Assembly (NCBI GenBank): GCA_018057705.1
Contig: JAGPDF010000001.1
Location: forward strand, 115,503-179,502
Source: Thermoanaerobaculia bacterium
GTDB taxonomy: Bacteria > Acidobacteriota > Thermoanaerobaculia > Multivoradales > JAGPDF01
Reading direction: 5' to 3'
DNA: 64,000 nucleotides
Positions 1 to 8,119 of the stretch are shown here, in pieces (positions within the stretch are counted from its first letter, which is position 1; every line of letters starts with the position of its first letter). Both the position numbers and the translations under genes were made by a program. The notes under the pieces were generated by a model. It was not told the origin of the DNA. It saw only the letters and a list, made by a program, of their open reading frames with translations, and did not search any database.

Positions 1-1
1 C

Positions 2-106
2 GAGATCTTCTTCTTTTTGGTCGCACTCCAGAAGCGCTTCTCGCCCTCGACGCGCCTCTTCCGCCGCGACGCCACCGCCGGGTATCCGACCGAAGACGCC
101 GCGTGA
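2..106 (+). CDS. C-terminal end of an unidentified protein (cut by window edge)
   Basis: An open frame runs in from the left edge and ends at the TGA at 104-106, giving only the last 34 residues (EIFFFLVALQ... ending TEDAA). Its stop overlaps the GTG start of the ACP gene by four bases (GTGA), so it is the upstream member of the same operon. The remnant starts hydrophobic and then turns basic, but it is too short to assign. From context it probably belongs to a type II fatty-acid/polyketide cluster; that is inference only. Confidence 0.6.
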   Translation, partial: EIFFFLVALQKRFSPSTRLFRRDATAGYPTEDAA

Positions 107-465
107 GCCCACAAGCCAGGGTCATGGTGGCCGCCGAGGAGCTGGCGCCCCGCCTCAAGCGGCTCATCGTCGGGACACTCCGACTCGAGGGGCTCGACCC
201 GGAATCGATCGGCGACGACCAGCTGCTCTTCGGCGAGGGCCTGGGCCTCGACTCGATCGACGCGCTCGAGCTCGTGGTCGCGATCGAGCGCGAGTTCGCG
301 ATCGCGATCCCGGAGGGCAAGGTGGACCACGACGTCTTCCACTCCGTCCGCACCCTGGCGGTCTGGCTGGCCGAGCGCCTTCCTCAGGGCGACCCGAGCG
401 ATTCGAGCCAGCCGAGCCAGCAGAGCGTCCGGCGCAGCGCCCGTTCGAGAGCCCCCGCATCATGA
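103..465 (+). CDS. Acyl carrier protein
   Basis: This 120-residue protein carries the 4'-phosphopantetheine attachment motif GLGLDSIDALELV, where the serine of DSID is the prosthetic-group site. The flanking pattern is that of a four-helix ACP. The first ~95 residues form the domain; the rest is a Ser/Gln/Arg-rich tail with no obvious fold. The GTG start overlaps the upstream stop by four bases; the ATG at 124 is an alternative start. The stop overlaps the ketosynthase ATG (ATGA). It should carry the growing acyl or polyketide chain for the two ketosynthase-like proteins encoded immediately downstream, in the cytoplasm. Confidence 0.9.
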   Translation: MSPQARVMVAAEELAPRLKRLIVGTLRLEGLDPESIGDDQLLFGEGLGLDSIDALELVVAIEREFAIAIPEGKVDHDVFHSVRTLAVWLAERLPQGDPSDSSQPSQQSVRRSARSRAPAS

Positions 466-1706
466 GGCCCGAGGGCGACCCCGGAGCTCCTCCGCCCGGA
501 GCGGTCGCAATCACTGGCCTCGGCGCGATGAGCGGTTACGGCTCGGGCACCGCCGCTCTCTGGAAGGGCCTGGCCTCGGGGATCTCGGCGATCGGCCCGT
601 TCTCGCGCTTCGAGCACGAACGCTTCCGCACCCAACTGGCCTCCGAAGTCGCCGGCGTTCCGCCGCAGGCCGGGGAGCGTCGGAGCTCGATCGCCGACCG
701 ATTTGCGCTCGACGCGGCGCGCGAAGCGCTCGCCCAGGCGGGGCTCCCGCCGCAGCTCGACGAGCTCTCCTGCGGTATCTACTTCGGCAGCTCGACCGGC
801 GGCATGTTCGAGTCGGAGAGCTACTTCGCCGATCTCATGGGCCAGCCGCAGCGCGCCTCCGGCATCGGCCGGCTCACCGCGCAGCAGACCTGCTCTCCGG
901 GCGAGACCGTCGGCCGCGCCTACGGCGTCCACGGCCCGGTTCAGACCGTCGCCTCGGCCTGCGCTTCGGCCACGCTCGCGATGGGCAACGCCCTCGCCGC
1001 GCTGCGCGCCGGCGAGATCGACATCGCCATCGCCGGCGGCAGCGACTCGCTTTGCCGGCTCACCTATGCCGGCTTCAACTCCCTGCGGGCCGTCGATCCG
1101 AAGGCATGCCGGCCCTTCCGCTCCGAGCGCGAGGGGATGTCGATCGGCGAAGGGGCCGCCGTCCTGGTGCTCGAGACGGCCGCCGGCGCTCGGGCCCGCG
1201 GCGCGCGGATCCTGGGCTGGCTCCTGGGCGCCGGCGCCTCCTGCGACGCGCATCACATGACCGCGCCCGATCCGCAGGGCGCCGGCATCGCGCGCGCCGT
1301 CGAGGCAGCCCTGGCGGATGCCGGCCTCGCGCCCGCCGATATCGACTTCGTCAACGTCCACGGCACCGGCACGCCGCACAACGACGCCGCCGAGGCCAAC
1401 ATGCTGCGTGCAGTCTTCGGCGCTCGGCTGACCCGGATGCCGCTCACCTCCTCGAAGGGTGCCGTCGGGCACTACCTCGGGGCCGCCGGAGCGATCGAGG
1501 CGGTCGCGACCATGCTGTGCTTCCTGCACGGCGCGGTCCATCCGACCCCGGGCGAAGGCGAGGTCGATCCGGCGATGGGCCTCGACCTGGTGACCGGCCG
1601 ACCGCGGCCCGTGCCCGGCGCCCGTTTCGCCCTGTCCACGAACCTCGCTTTTGGCGGCACCAACGCCGCCATCATCCTCGGCGCCGGGCAGGTACGAGTG
1701 CTGTGA
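462..1706 (+). CDS. Beta-ketoacyl-ACP synthase (FabF-like, catalytically complete)
   Basis: This 414-residue thiolase-fold condensing enzyme elongates an ACP-bound acyl chain by decarboxylative Claisen condensation. The full catalytic set is visible: Cys167 in VASACASATL, His300 in VNVHGTGTP, and Lys332 and His337 in SSKGAVGHYLGAAGA. Length is normal for FabF/KS-alpha enzymes. Start and stop overlap the neighbouring genes by four bases each, so translation is coupled with the ACP and with the ketosynthase-like partner. Pairing with a degenerate KS suggests a KS/chain-length-factor heterodimer, as in aryl-polyene or type II polyketide systems, rather than the housekeeping FabF. The product is not deducible from this window. 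Confidence 0.93.
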   Translation: MRPEGDPGAPPPGAVAITGLGAMSGYGSGTAALWKGLASGISAIGPFSRFEHERFRTQLASEVAGVPPQAGERRSSIADRFALDAAREALAQAGLPPQLDELSCGIYFGSSTGGMFESESYFADLMGQPQRASGIGRLTAQQTCSPGETVGRAYGVHGPVQTVASACASATLAMGNALAALRAGEIDIAIAGGSDSLCRLTYAGFNSLRAVDPKACRPFRSEREGMSIGEGAAVLVLETAAGARARGARILGWLLGAGASCDAHHMTAPDPQGAGIARAVEAALADAGLAPADIDFVNVHGTGTPHNDAAEANMLRAVFGARLTRMPLTSSKGAVGHYLGAAGAIEAVATMLCFLHGAVHPTPGEGEVDPAMGLDLVTGRPRPVPGARFALSTNLAFGGTNAAIILGAGQVRVL

Positions 1707-2926
1707 GCGCCGAGGTCGTGGTCACCGGATTGGGGGTCCTCGGCCCATTCGGCGCCGGCCGCCAGGCACTGCTCGAAGGGCTCCGGGCAGGCGTGCCGCG
1801 CCTCCGCGAGGTCGACCGGAGTGCGGGCTTCCACCGGTCCGGCGGAGCGCGTCTTGCCGCGCTGGCCGACCTCTCGGAGCTCGGCCAGCTCGTTCCGGCG
1901 GCACTCTCCCGTCGCATGAGCCCGCCGGCGCGGATGGCGGTGGCGGCGATGCAGCTCGCTCTGCGCGACGCTGGAATTCCGGAAGGTGCCGACCACGGGG
2001 CGACCGGAATCGTCACCGGGACCTCCTTCGGCCCCGCCTGGGTAACCGAGCAACTCCTGCGGCAGATCCTCGGCCAGGGGCCGGAGCAGGCTTCACCGGC
2101 GCTCTTCACCGAGTCGGTGGCGAGCGCCAGCGCAGCGCAGATGGCGATGGTGATCCGCGCACGCGGACCGAACCAGACGCTGACCCAGCGCGAGGCGAGC
2201 GACCTCCTCGCCCTCGGCGAGGCGGCGCGGTGGATTCGCGACGGCAAGACCGGGCGCGTCCTGGTCGGCATCGTCGAAGAGAGCATCCCGATCCTGCACG
2301 CCCTGCTCGATCGCTTTCACGCCTTGGCGCGCGCCGACCGCTTCGGTCCGGAGCGCGCCAGGCCGTTCGATCGGCACAGGAATGGTCTCACCGCCGCCGA
2401 GGGCGCCGTGGTCGTGGTCCTCGAGAGCGCGGCCCTGGCCGAAGAGCGCGGCGCCCGGCCGCTCTGCCGCCTGCTCGCCCACGGCGCCGCCTTCGATCCG
2501 ACCGCCCGGTCGCACGACTGGGGTCACGGCGAGGTCGCGCTCGGCCGGTCGCTGCGCCGCTTCCTCGACCGCAGCGGCGTCGCCCCGGCCACGATCGAGC
2601 TCATTGTCTCCGGGGCCTCCGGCTCGCGTGCCGGCGACCGGCTCGAGGCGCTCACCCTGCGGGCCGCCTGGGGGGCGCAGGCGCTGCCGCCAGTCGTCGC
2701 CCCGAAAGGCTTGACAGGAGAGTATGGCGGCGGCTTCCTCGCCGCGGGGCTCCTCGCCGCCGGCGGTGAGCCGCCCGGACCGACCGCCGGCTTCGCCGAG
2801 GTCGATCCGGAGCTCGGCCTGGCGCCTTGGACCGGAGGCACCGCGCTCGCCTCCCCCGGCGTGAGCCTGATCACCTCCCTCGCCTCCGGCGGCGCTGCCG
2901 CCTGGGCGCTGGTCGCTCCAGCCTAG
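1703..2926 (+). CDS. Ketosynthase-like protein without active-site residues (chain-length-factor-like)
   Basis: This 407-residue protein keeps the ketosynthase fold signatures (VVVTGLGVLGPFG at the N-terminus, LALGEAARWI, AAEGAVVVVLES). It has lost the chemistry: the Cys position is Glu164 (TQREASDLLALGEA), the first His position is about Ala305 (VSGASGS), and the second His is Glu340 (KGLTGEYGGG). Only Lys335 remains. Loss of the Cys while keeping the fold is the hallmark of KS-beta/chain-length factors, which dimerise with an active KS; those usually have Gln at the Cys position, so Glu is unusual. The GTG start at 1703 overlaps the upstream stop by four bases. It is the last gene of the operon. 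Confidence 0.85.
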   Translation: MSAEVVVTGLGVLGPFGAGRQALLEGLRAGVPRLREVDRSAGFHRSGGARLAALADLSELGQLVPAALSRRMSPPARMAVAAMQLALRDAGIPEGADHGATGIVTGTSFGPAWVTEQLLRQILGQGPEQASPALFTESVASASAAQMAMVIRARGPNQTLTQREASDLLALGEAARWIRDGKTGRVLVGIVEESIPILHALLDRFHALARADRFGPERARPFDRHRNGLTAAEGAVVVVLESAALAEERGARPLCRLLAHGAAFDPTARSHDWGHGEVALGRSLRRFLDRSGVAPATIELIVSGASGSRAGDRLEALTLRAAWGAQALPPVVAPKGLTGEYGGGFLAAGLLAAGGEPPGPTAGFAEVDPELGLAPWTGGTALASPGVSLITSLASGGAAAWALVAPA

Positions 2927-2947
2927 AACCTCTCCCGCCGTCCGGCG

Positions 2948-2953
2948 TATAAC
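2948..2953 (+). promoter_or_regulatory. -10-like hexamer TATAAC, 7 nt before a GTG start
   Basis: TATAAC is followed by seven bases and then the GTG at 2961. A transcript initiating at the usual distance would begin at the start codon. No Shine-Dalgarno sequence and no clear -35 element are present. The geometry recurs at many genes in the window. Confidence 0.5.
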
Positions 2954-2960
2954 TCTCGAC

Positions 2961-5156
2961 GTGAGATTCCGATTCCGCCTCGCCCTGGTCTTCCTCCTGC
3001 TGTCGGCCGTCCCGCTGACGGTCCTGGCGCTGTACTCCTTCACCACCTCGAGCCGCGCCCTGCGCCAGGCCGCCGAGGCGGAGGCGAAACTCATGGCGCG
3101 CGACCTCGAACAGCGGGTCGAGGGAGTCTCGACGGAGATCGACCGCAGCGTGAAAGCGCTGGCGCGTCTGCCCGCCGCCTACTGGTTGCGCTCGGAGAAC
3201 GGCACCTCCGACGGCAAGCTCGACGCCCAGGTCTTCGCCGGCCTCGCCCAGGCGTTGCCGTTCATCGAGGACTTCCGCTTCGTACCCAGGGGCGCCGCCG
3301 CTGGCGCCGCGCGCGGCGCCGCTGAGCCCCGCAAGACGCAGGTCGCTGTCCAGCCACTTTCGCCGCAGGAGGTGCGGCAACTCGACGAGGAGCGGCTCCG
3401 CCAGGCTGAAGAGGCGCGGCGGCGCGGCGACGAGCAGCTCCGCCTGGCCGAGAAGAGCGTCACGGCGTCCCTGCTCCATCTTCCGGCGGGCCTGCCGGAG
3501 GCCGACCGCAAACGAATCCAGGAGGAGCTCGAGCAGGTGCGCGCCGAGATCGGGCGCAGTTTCGCGTCCCGCCGCGAGAACCCTGGCGTGCCGCCGGCCC
3601 CCCCGCTGCCGCCGACCGCGCCGGTCCCGGCACCGGCTCCGGTCGCAGAAGTCGCAGGTGCGGCTCAGGTGGCTCCGGTCGCCCCGGTGGCGGCACCGGC
3701 GCCTGTTGCCTCGCCGAACGCCGCACCCATGCCGCTCGCGGACGGCGTCTCCTGCCCGGTGACCGACGACGGCCAGGTCGTCGGCGAGATCCAGGGGCGG
3801 CTCAAGGCCAAGGAGATTCTGCGCTCGGTGCTCGGGCAGACGCATCGCGAGCAGGGCGAGGTCCCGTTCGCGATCGACAGCGAGAACAAGCTCTACGTCG
3901 CGACCGGTGCCGACGGCGAAATCCTGCGCAAGCTCCCCTCGGTGGGCGCGTTGCGCGGCGAGGCGAGCGTCGCAGCGGCCGAGAAAGGGACGGCCGACGA
4001 CTGGGTCGTGGTCGCCCGCCGCGACCCGGTCTCGGGTCTGCGCTTCGGCATTGCGCGGCCGATCTCGCAGGCGATGAAGGAGCTGCGCCGGGCGACGGCG
4101 TGGAACTTCGTGGCCGGGTTCTTCCTGGTCGGCATCGCGACCATCGGCATGATTCCACTCACCAGCGGGATGGTGAAGAGCGTGCAGCAACTGGAGGCGG
4201 GAGCGGCGAGGATCGCCGGCGGCGATCTTCAGACGCGCGTGCCGGTGCGTTCGCGCGACGAGTTCGGACGGCTCGCCGGGAGCTTCAATCACATGGCTGA
4301 GCAGCTCGCGGAGCATCAGGCGCGCCTGATCGAGCAGGAGCGCCTGGGGAAGGAGCGCGAGATCGAACGGCGCCTGCTCGAAGCCGAGAACGGGCGCAAG
4401 AGTCAGGAGCTCGAAGAGGCCCGGCTCTTCCAGTTGTCGTTGCTGCCGCGCCAGCTTCCGCAGTACCAGGGCATCGAGCTCGCGGTCGCGATGTCGACCG
4501 CGACCGAAGTGGGCGGCGACTACTACGACTTCCGTACCGGCGCGAACGGCGACCTGCTGCTGGCGATCGGCGACGCGACCGGCCACGGCGCGGCCGCGGG
4601 GACGATGGTCACCGTGGTCAAGAGCCTCTTCCTGGCGGCCGGCGACGACGCCTCCCCGGCCGGGTTCCTGCGTCGCGCCACGGGCATGGTCCACGGCATG
4701 GGACTGTCACGCATGGCAATGGCGCTCGCGGTCGCGAGGCTTGCGGGCCGCGCGCTCACGATCTCCTCCGCTGGCATGCCGCCGGCGCTGCACTTTCGCG
4801 CCGCGACCGGCGAGGTCGATGAGATCGCGCTTGCCGGCATGCCGCTCGGGGCCCGCAACGACTTTCCGTACTCTGAGCGCCGGCTCGAGATCGCTCCCGG
4901 GGACGTCGTCCTGCTGATGAGCGACGGCTTTCCCGAGCTGCCCAATCCGACCGGCGAGCCGCTCGGTTACGAGCGCGCGCGAGCGCATTTCGCCGTCGCG
5001 GCATCGCGGGGTACCTCCGGCGAAGGAGCGGGCGCCGGCGGCATCGTCGCGGCTCTCGAGCAGGCCGCCGCCAACTGGTCGGGGGCCGACGCCGGCCCCG
5101 ACGCCGCACCGGCCCCGTCGGATGACGTCACCTTCCTCGTTCTGCGCGCCACCTGA
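2961..5156 (+). CDS. HAMP-SpoIIE (PP2C-type) serine phosphatase sensor protein
   Basis: This 731-residue membrane sensor has a first transmembrane segment near residues 7-27. A large extracytoplasmic region follows, with an Arg/Glu-rich helical stretch and a Pro/Ala-rich linker near residues 212-255. The second membrane segment is near 380-402, then HAMP (about 403-455), a short coiled coil and a SpoIIE/RsbU phosphatase domain (about 490-731). The metal-binding motifs are intact: EVGGDYYDF, GDATGHG, LMSDGF and PSDDVTF. Such proteins dephosphorylate an anti-sigma-factor antagonist in partner-switching circuits, but no antagonist or anti-sigma gene is adjacent. The GTG start is chosen because it gives the membrane segment and sits 7 nt after a -10-like hexamer. 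Confidence 0.9.
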   Translation: MRFRFRLALVFLLLSAVPLTVLALYSFTTSSRALRQAAEAEAKLMARDLEQRVEGVSTEIDRSVKALARLPAAYWLRSENGTSDGKLDAQVFAGLAQALPFIEDFRFVPRGAAAGAARGAAEPRKTQVAVQPLSPQEVRQLDEERLRQAEEARRRGDEQLRLAEKSVTASLLHLPAGLPEADRKRIQEELEQVRAEIGRSFASRRENPGVPPAPPLPPTAPVPAPAPVAEVAGAAQVAPVAPVAAPAPVASPNAAPMPLADGVSCPVTDDGQVVGEIQGRLKAKEILRSVLGQTHREQGEVPFAIDSENKLYVATGADGEILRKLPSVGALRGEASVAAAEKGTADDWVVVARRDPVSGLRFGIARPISQAMKELRRATAWNFVAGFFLVGIATIGMIPLTSGMVKSVQQLEAGAARIAGGDLQTRVPVRSRDEFGRLAGSFNHMAEQLAEHQARLIEQERLGKEREIERRLLEAENGRKSQELEEARLFQLSLLPRQLPQYQGIELAVAMSTATEVGGDYYDFRTGANGDLLLAIGDATGHGAAAGTMVTVVKSLFLAAGDDASPAGFLRRATGMVHGMGLSRMAMALAVARLAGRALTISSAGMPPALHFRAATGEVDEIALAGMPLGARNDFPYSERRLEIAPGDVVLLMSDGFPELPNPTGEPLGYERARAHFAVAASRGTSGEGAGAGGIVAALEQAAANWSGADAGPDAAPAPSDDVTFLVLRAT

Positions 5157-5166
5157 CCCCAGCTGA

Positions 5167-5172
5167 CAGAAT
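5167..5172 (+). promoter_or_regulatory. -10-like hexamer CAGAAT, 6 nt before a GTG start
   Basis: CAGAAT lies six bases before the GTG at 5179, in the 22-base gap after the phosphatase gene. It departs from the TANNAT pattern at the first base, so it is one of the weaker examples. Read-through from the phosphatase gene is equally possible. Confidence 0.3.
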
Positions 5173-5178
5173 GGGCCG

Positions 5179-6243
5179 GTGACCCAGCCCGGCGACGAGT
5201 CCGATCTCTTTCTCTCTCTCACCCCCGAACGCGTACTCGACGCCGTCGAGGCGGCGGGGGTGGCGGTGCGGCCGCTCTGCTATCCGCTGAACTCGTTCGA
5301 GAACCGGGTCTACGAGGTGGAGCTCGCCGACCGCTCGCGCGTGGTGGCGAAGTTCTACCGCCCGCAGCGCTGGACGGCGGGAGCGATCCTCGAAGAACAC
5401 CGGTTCCTCGCCGAGCTCGATGCCGAGGAGATTCCGGTCTGTCCGGCGCGCCCGTTCCCCGACGGCTCGACGCTGGCGACGACCGCAGGGGGGATCTTCT
5501 ACACCCTGTTCGACCGCAAGGGCGGACGCGCTCCGGCCGAGCTCGACAGCCGGGGCGCCTCGCGTCTCGGCATGCTGGTCGGGCGGTTGCACGTTGTCGG
5601 CGCCCGGCGCCCCGAGGCCGACCGGCTCCCTCTCACGAGCGAGGCCTATGTGCGCCGCGACCTCGATTGGCTCGAACGCGCCGCGATCGTGCCGCGCCGG
5701 CTCGCCGCGCGCTACTTCGCTGCCGGGCGCGCGATCGCCGACGCCTACGACCGCATGTCCGCCGGCGTGGCGGTGCTCCGCCTGCACGGCGACCTGCACC
5801 TGGGCAACGTCCTCGACCGCGACGGCGAGCTCCGTCTGCTCGACTTCGACGACTGCATGATCGGGCCGGCGGTGCAGGATCTCTGGCTCGCCCTGGGCGG
5901 CCGCGACACCGCGACCACGACGTTGCGCGAGGAGTTCCTGGAGAGCTACGAGCAGTTCCGGCGGTTCGACCGCGCCGAGCTCCGGCTCATCGAGCCGCTG
6001 CGCGGCCTGCGCATGGCGCACTACGCCGCTTGGCTGGCGCGCCGCTGGCACGACCCGATCTTCCCCAGGAACTGGCCGCATTTCGGCACCGAGGAGAGCT
6101 GGGAGCGCGAGACCGTCGACCTCGAGGAGCAGCGCATCGTCGTCGACCGCGTCGAGCGCGGGGGCTCGATCGCCCCGCCGCCAACCGCCGAGGACGAAGA
6201 GGCGCTCACCAACAAGGACCTCTTCTGGGACTGGAACGGCTGA
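5179..6243 (+). CDS. srkA: SrkA/RdoA-like stress-response protein kinase
   Basis: This 354-residue protein has the aminoglycoside-phosphotransferase-type kinase fold of E. coli SrkA (YihE). Diagnostic segments are the N-terminal LNSFENRVYEVEL and VVAKFYRPQRW (Lys binding ATP), the catalytic loop LHGDLHLGNVLD and the metal-binding LDFDDCMIGP. The family phosphorylates Ser/Thr in proteins and protects cells under envelope and oxidative stress; the E. coli protein acts in the cytoplasm. The length fits the family. The gene follows the SpoIIE phosphatase gene by 22 bases, which places a kinase and a phosphatase side by side, but a functional link is only inference. Confidence 0.88.
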   Translation: MTQPGDESDLFLSLTPERVLDAVEAAGVAVRPLCYPLNSFENRVYEVELADRSRVVAKFYRPQRWTAGAILEEHRFLAELDAEEIPVCPARPFPDGSTLATTAGGIFYTLFDRKGGRAPAELDSRGASRLGMLVGRLHVVGARRPEADRLPLTSEAYVRRDLDWLERAAIVPRRLAARYFAAGRAIADAYDRMSAGVAVLRLHGDLHLGNVLDRDGELRLLDFDDCMIGPAVQDLWLALGGRDTATTTLREEFLESYEQFRRFDRAELRLIEPLRGLRMAHYAAWLARRWHDPIFPRNWPHFGTEESWERETVDLEEQRIVVDRVERGGSIAPPPTAEDEEALTNKDLFWDWNG

Positions 6244-6339
6244 CGGCAGGGCACCGATGCCTCGCCTTCGACACCGGGACCGATGGCGCCCCGACCCGGA
6301 TTGCGGCCGGCTCCGCGGGGACATAGGATCGCCTCGCGC

Positions 6340-6618
6340 ATGAGCGACGAACCCAAGGGGGGCGCTGAGTGGCCGGACGCCGGCGACGCGACGCCTGCTG
6401 CCCCGCCCGCCGGCTGGCAGAGTCCGCCCGCAGCGGTCTATGGTCTCGAGCATTCGCTGCGGTGCCCGGCCTGCAAGGACGAGATCGATCAGCTCTTCGT
6501 GATTCGCCTGCTCCGCACGCGCGTGAACTTCATGTCGTCGTTGCCGCGCAGCGGCCGGCTCCTCGCTTGTCCGAAGTGCCGGACGATTCTGCCGGGCGAG
6601 CTGGGAGCGGTGCTCTAG
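6340..6618 (+). CDS. Small zinc-ribbon protein
   Basis: This 92-residue protein has a Pro/Ala-rich N-terminus followed by two CxxC knuckles, CPACKDEID and CPKCRTILP, about 45 residues apart. Together they can form one zinc ribbon. The ATG at 6340 is preferred over in-frame codons farther upstream because those add only an Arg/Pro-rich stretch without domain character. TAGGAT lies at 6324-6329, ten bases before the ATG. No function can be assigned. It may bind nucleic acid or protein. It is convergent with the cyclase gene, whose stop is 37 bases away. Confidence 0.65.
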   Translation: MSDEPKGGAEWPDAGDATPAAPPAGWQSPPAAVYGLEHSLRCPACKDEIDQLFVIRLLRTRVNFMSSLPRSGRLLACPKCRTILPGELGAVL

Positions 6619-6654
6619 GCCAGACTCCCCGCCAGTTCGCTGCTGCGACGCCGC

Positions 6655-8049
6655 TCAGCGCGGCGGGCCCTCGAGCAGGAAGCGGATCGCCAGGCGCGTC
6701 TCCATTTCGACCGCCACGCCGTCGCGCCGCCCGGGACGGAACTGGGCCGACAGCGCGGCCTCGCGCGCCGATTCGTCGAAGCCGAAGCCGGCCGGAGGTC
6801 CGACCGGTTCGACCGAAAGCACCCGGCCTGTCGCATCCACCTGCACCTTGAGCTCCACCGTCGCCATCCGGCGACGGGCGCGCGCGACCCGCGGATAGTC
6901 GGGCCGGATCGCCCGCAGGAGCTGCGGCGGTTCGATCTGCGGCAGGCCGCGAACGCCGCCGGTGCCTGCGGGGCCGCCGCTGGCTCCACTCGATCCGGTC
7001 GCTCCCGTCGCTCCAGTGCCCCCGGCCGGCCGGCTTCCGCCGCCGGGCGCCGACGCCGCTTCCGGCGGCGGCAGGAGCTCGAGCCCCTCGCGTACTCTGC
7101 GCTCGCCGATCTCCATCCCGGTGCCGTTCTCCCCCGGCCCGACCGTCCCGGCGGCTGCTCCCGGGTCGAGCCCCGCGGAGCCGGCGACCGGGCGAGGGTC
7201 GCCGGCCTCGGTCAGTCGGGCTTCGAGCTCCCGGATGCGCGCCTCGTAGAGCCCGCGGTCGTCGGCCGGACGGGCCCCTGCGAGCTCGGCCTGCAGGCGC
7301 CGCACCTCGTCGCGCAGACGAACCAGCTCCTCCTCGTCGCGGACGACGATCTCCGCCAGCGGGACCGTATCCGAGGATACCGGAGCGAGCACGTCCGGCG
7401 GCGGCGGCGGCGACGCGCGGAGGCGGCGCCACTCCACCCAGCCGGCGATGGCGAGCACGGCGACCGCCAGGCCGGAGGCGAGGAGCAGCCTGCGGCGCCC
7501 GCGGTCGGCAGCCGCCGCCGGTGCCCGCCGGGAGCGCTTTTCTTCGTAGAGCCGGCGGTCCGCCACCGCCAGGACCTCTTCGCCGGTGGCGCCGTCGACC
7601 GGAAAGCTCGCGACACCCATGCTGAACGACAAAGGCAGAACGAGCTGCTCACCGCTCTCCGGCGAGGTGATCTCGACCGTGGAGAGGGCGGAGCGTGCAC
7701 GCTCTGCCAGGACGCGGGCCTCTTCGGCGCCGGCGCCGAAGAGCACGACGACGAACTCGTCACCGCCGTAGCGGATCAGGCGGTCTTCGGCCCGAAAGCT
7801 CTCGCGCAGCCGGTCGGAGGCGCGATGCAGGACGTCGTCGCCGGCCAGGTGGCCGTGGGCGTCATTGATCTCCTTGAAGAAATCGAGGTCCAGCACGAGG
7901 AGGGTGACCGTCCCCTGGGTCGCAACGAGCTCCACCCAGTCCTCGTCCAGCAGACGGCGCAGATAGCGCCGGTTCCAGGCACCGGTGAGATCGTCGCGCA
8001 GGGCGAGATCCACGGGTTCGCTCGGCCCCGGAGGGATAGATCTTTCCAC
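6655..8049 (-). CDS. Diguanylate cyclase with C-terminal TonB domain (GGDEF-TM-TonB_C)
   Basis: This 464-residue fusion begins with a GGDEF domain (about 15-170) with an intact active site, RYGGDEFVVVLF (GGDEF at 95-99). The allosteric I-site RAED at 86-89 lies exactly five residues ahead. A single membrane segment follows (about 187-205), then a coiled coil (about 236-282) and a low-complexity, collagen-like stretch (GATGATGSSGASGG near 346-359). The end is a TonB C-terminal domain: RPDYPRVARARRR, VELKVQVDATGRVLSVEPVG and a final AIRFLL strand. The expected topology is cytoplasmic cyclase and periplasmic TonB domain. The GTG at 8049 is chosen because TACGAT lies seven bases upstream and the GGDEF domain starts soon after. 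The TonB domain lacks a Pro-rich periplasm-spanning arm of usual length. I know of no characterised protein with this domain order. Confidence 0.88.
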   Translation of the reverse strand: MERSIPPGPSEPVDLALRDDLTGAWNRRYLRRLLDEDWVELVATQGTVTLLVLDLDFFKEINDAHGHLAGDDVLHRASDRLRESFRAEDRLIRYGGDEFVVVLFGAGAEEARVLAERARSALSTVEITSPESGEQLVLPLSFSMGVASFPVDGATGEEVLAVADRRLYEEKRSRRAPAAAADRGRRRLLLASGLAVAVLAIAGWVEWRRLRASPPPPPDVLAPVSSDTVPLAEIVVRDEEELVRLRDEVRRLQAELAGARPADDRGLYEARIRELEARLTEAGDPRPVAGSAGLDPGAAAGTVGPGENGTGMEIGERRVREGLELLPPPEAASAPGGGSRPAGGTGATGATGSSGASGGPAGTGGVRGLPQIEPPQLLRAIRPDYPRVARARRRMATVELKVQVDATGRVLSVEPVGPPAGFGFDESAREAALSAQFRPGRRDGVAVEMETRLAIRFLLEGPPR

Positions 8050-8056
8050 GCGCCGA

Positions 8057-8062
8057 ATCGTA
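8057..8062 (-). promoter_or_regulatory. -10-like hexamer TACGAT, 7 nt before the GTG at 8049
   Basis: Read on the minus strand, TACGAT is followed by seven bases and GTG, without a Shine-Dalgarno sequence. It supports both the start codon chosen for the cyclase-TonB gene and a leaderless transcript. Confidence 0.5.
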
Positions 8063-8119
8063 ATGGAAAACACGGACTGGCATACGATTCGCTGCCGCCG
8101 ACCCGAGGAGTCCACCTGA

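Noticed and set aside
2871..4694. Minus-strand open frame of about 600 codons opposite the phosphatase gene
   Set aside because: It shows no domain and low-complexity Arg/Leu composition, while the opposite strand encodes a complete SpoIIE protein.
7000..7100. Collagen-like Gly-x-x stretch of the cyclase-TonB protein as a tandem DNA repeat element
   Set aside because: The repetition is short, irregular at DNA level and in frame within one gene. It is better read as a low-complexity protein linker.
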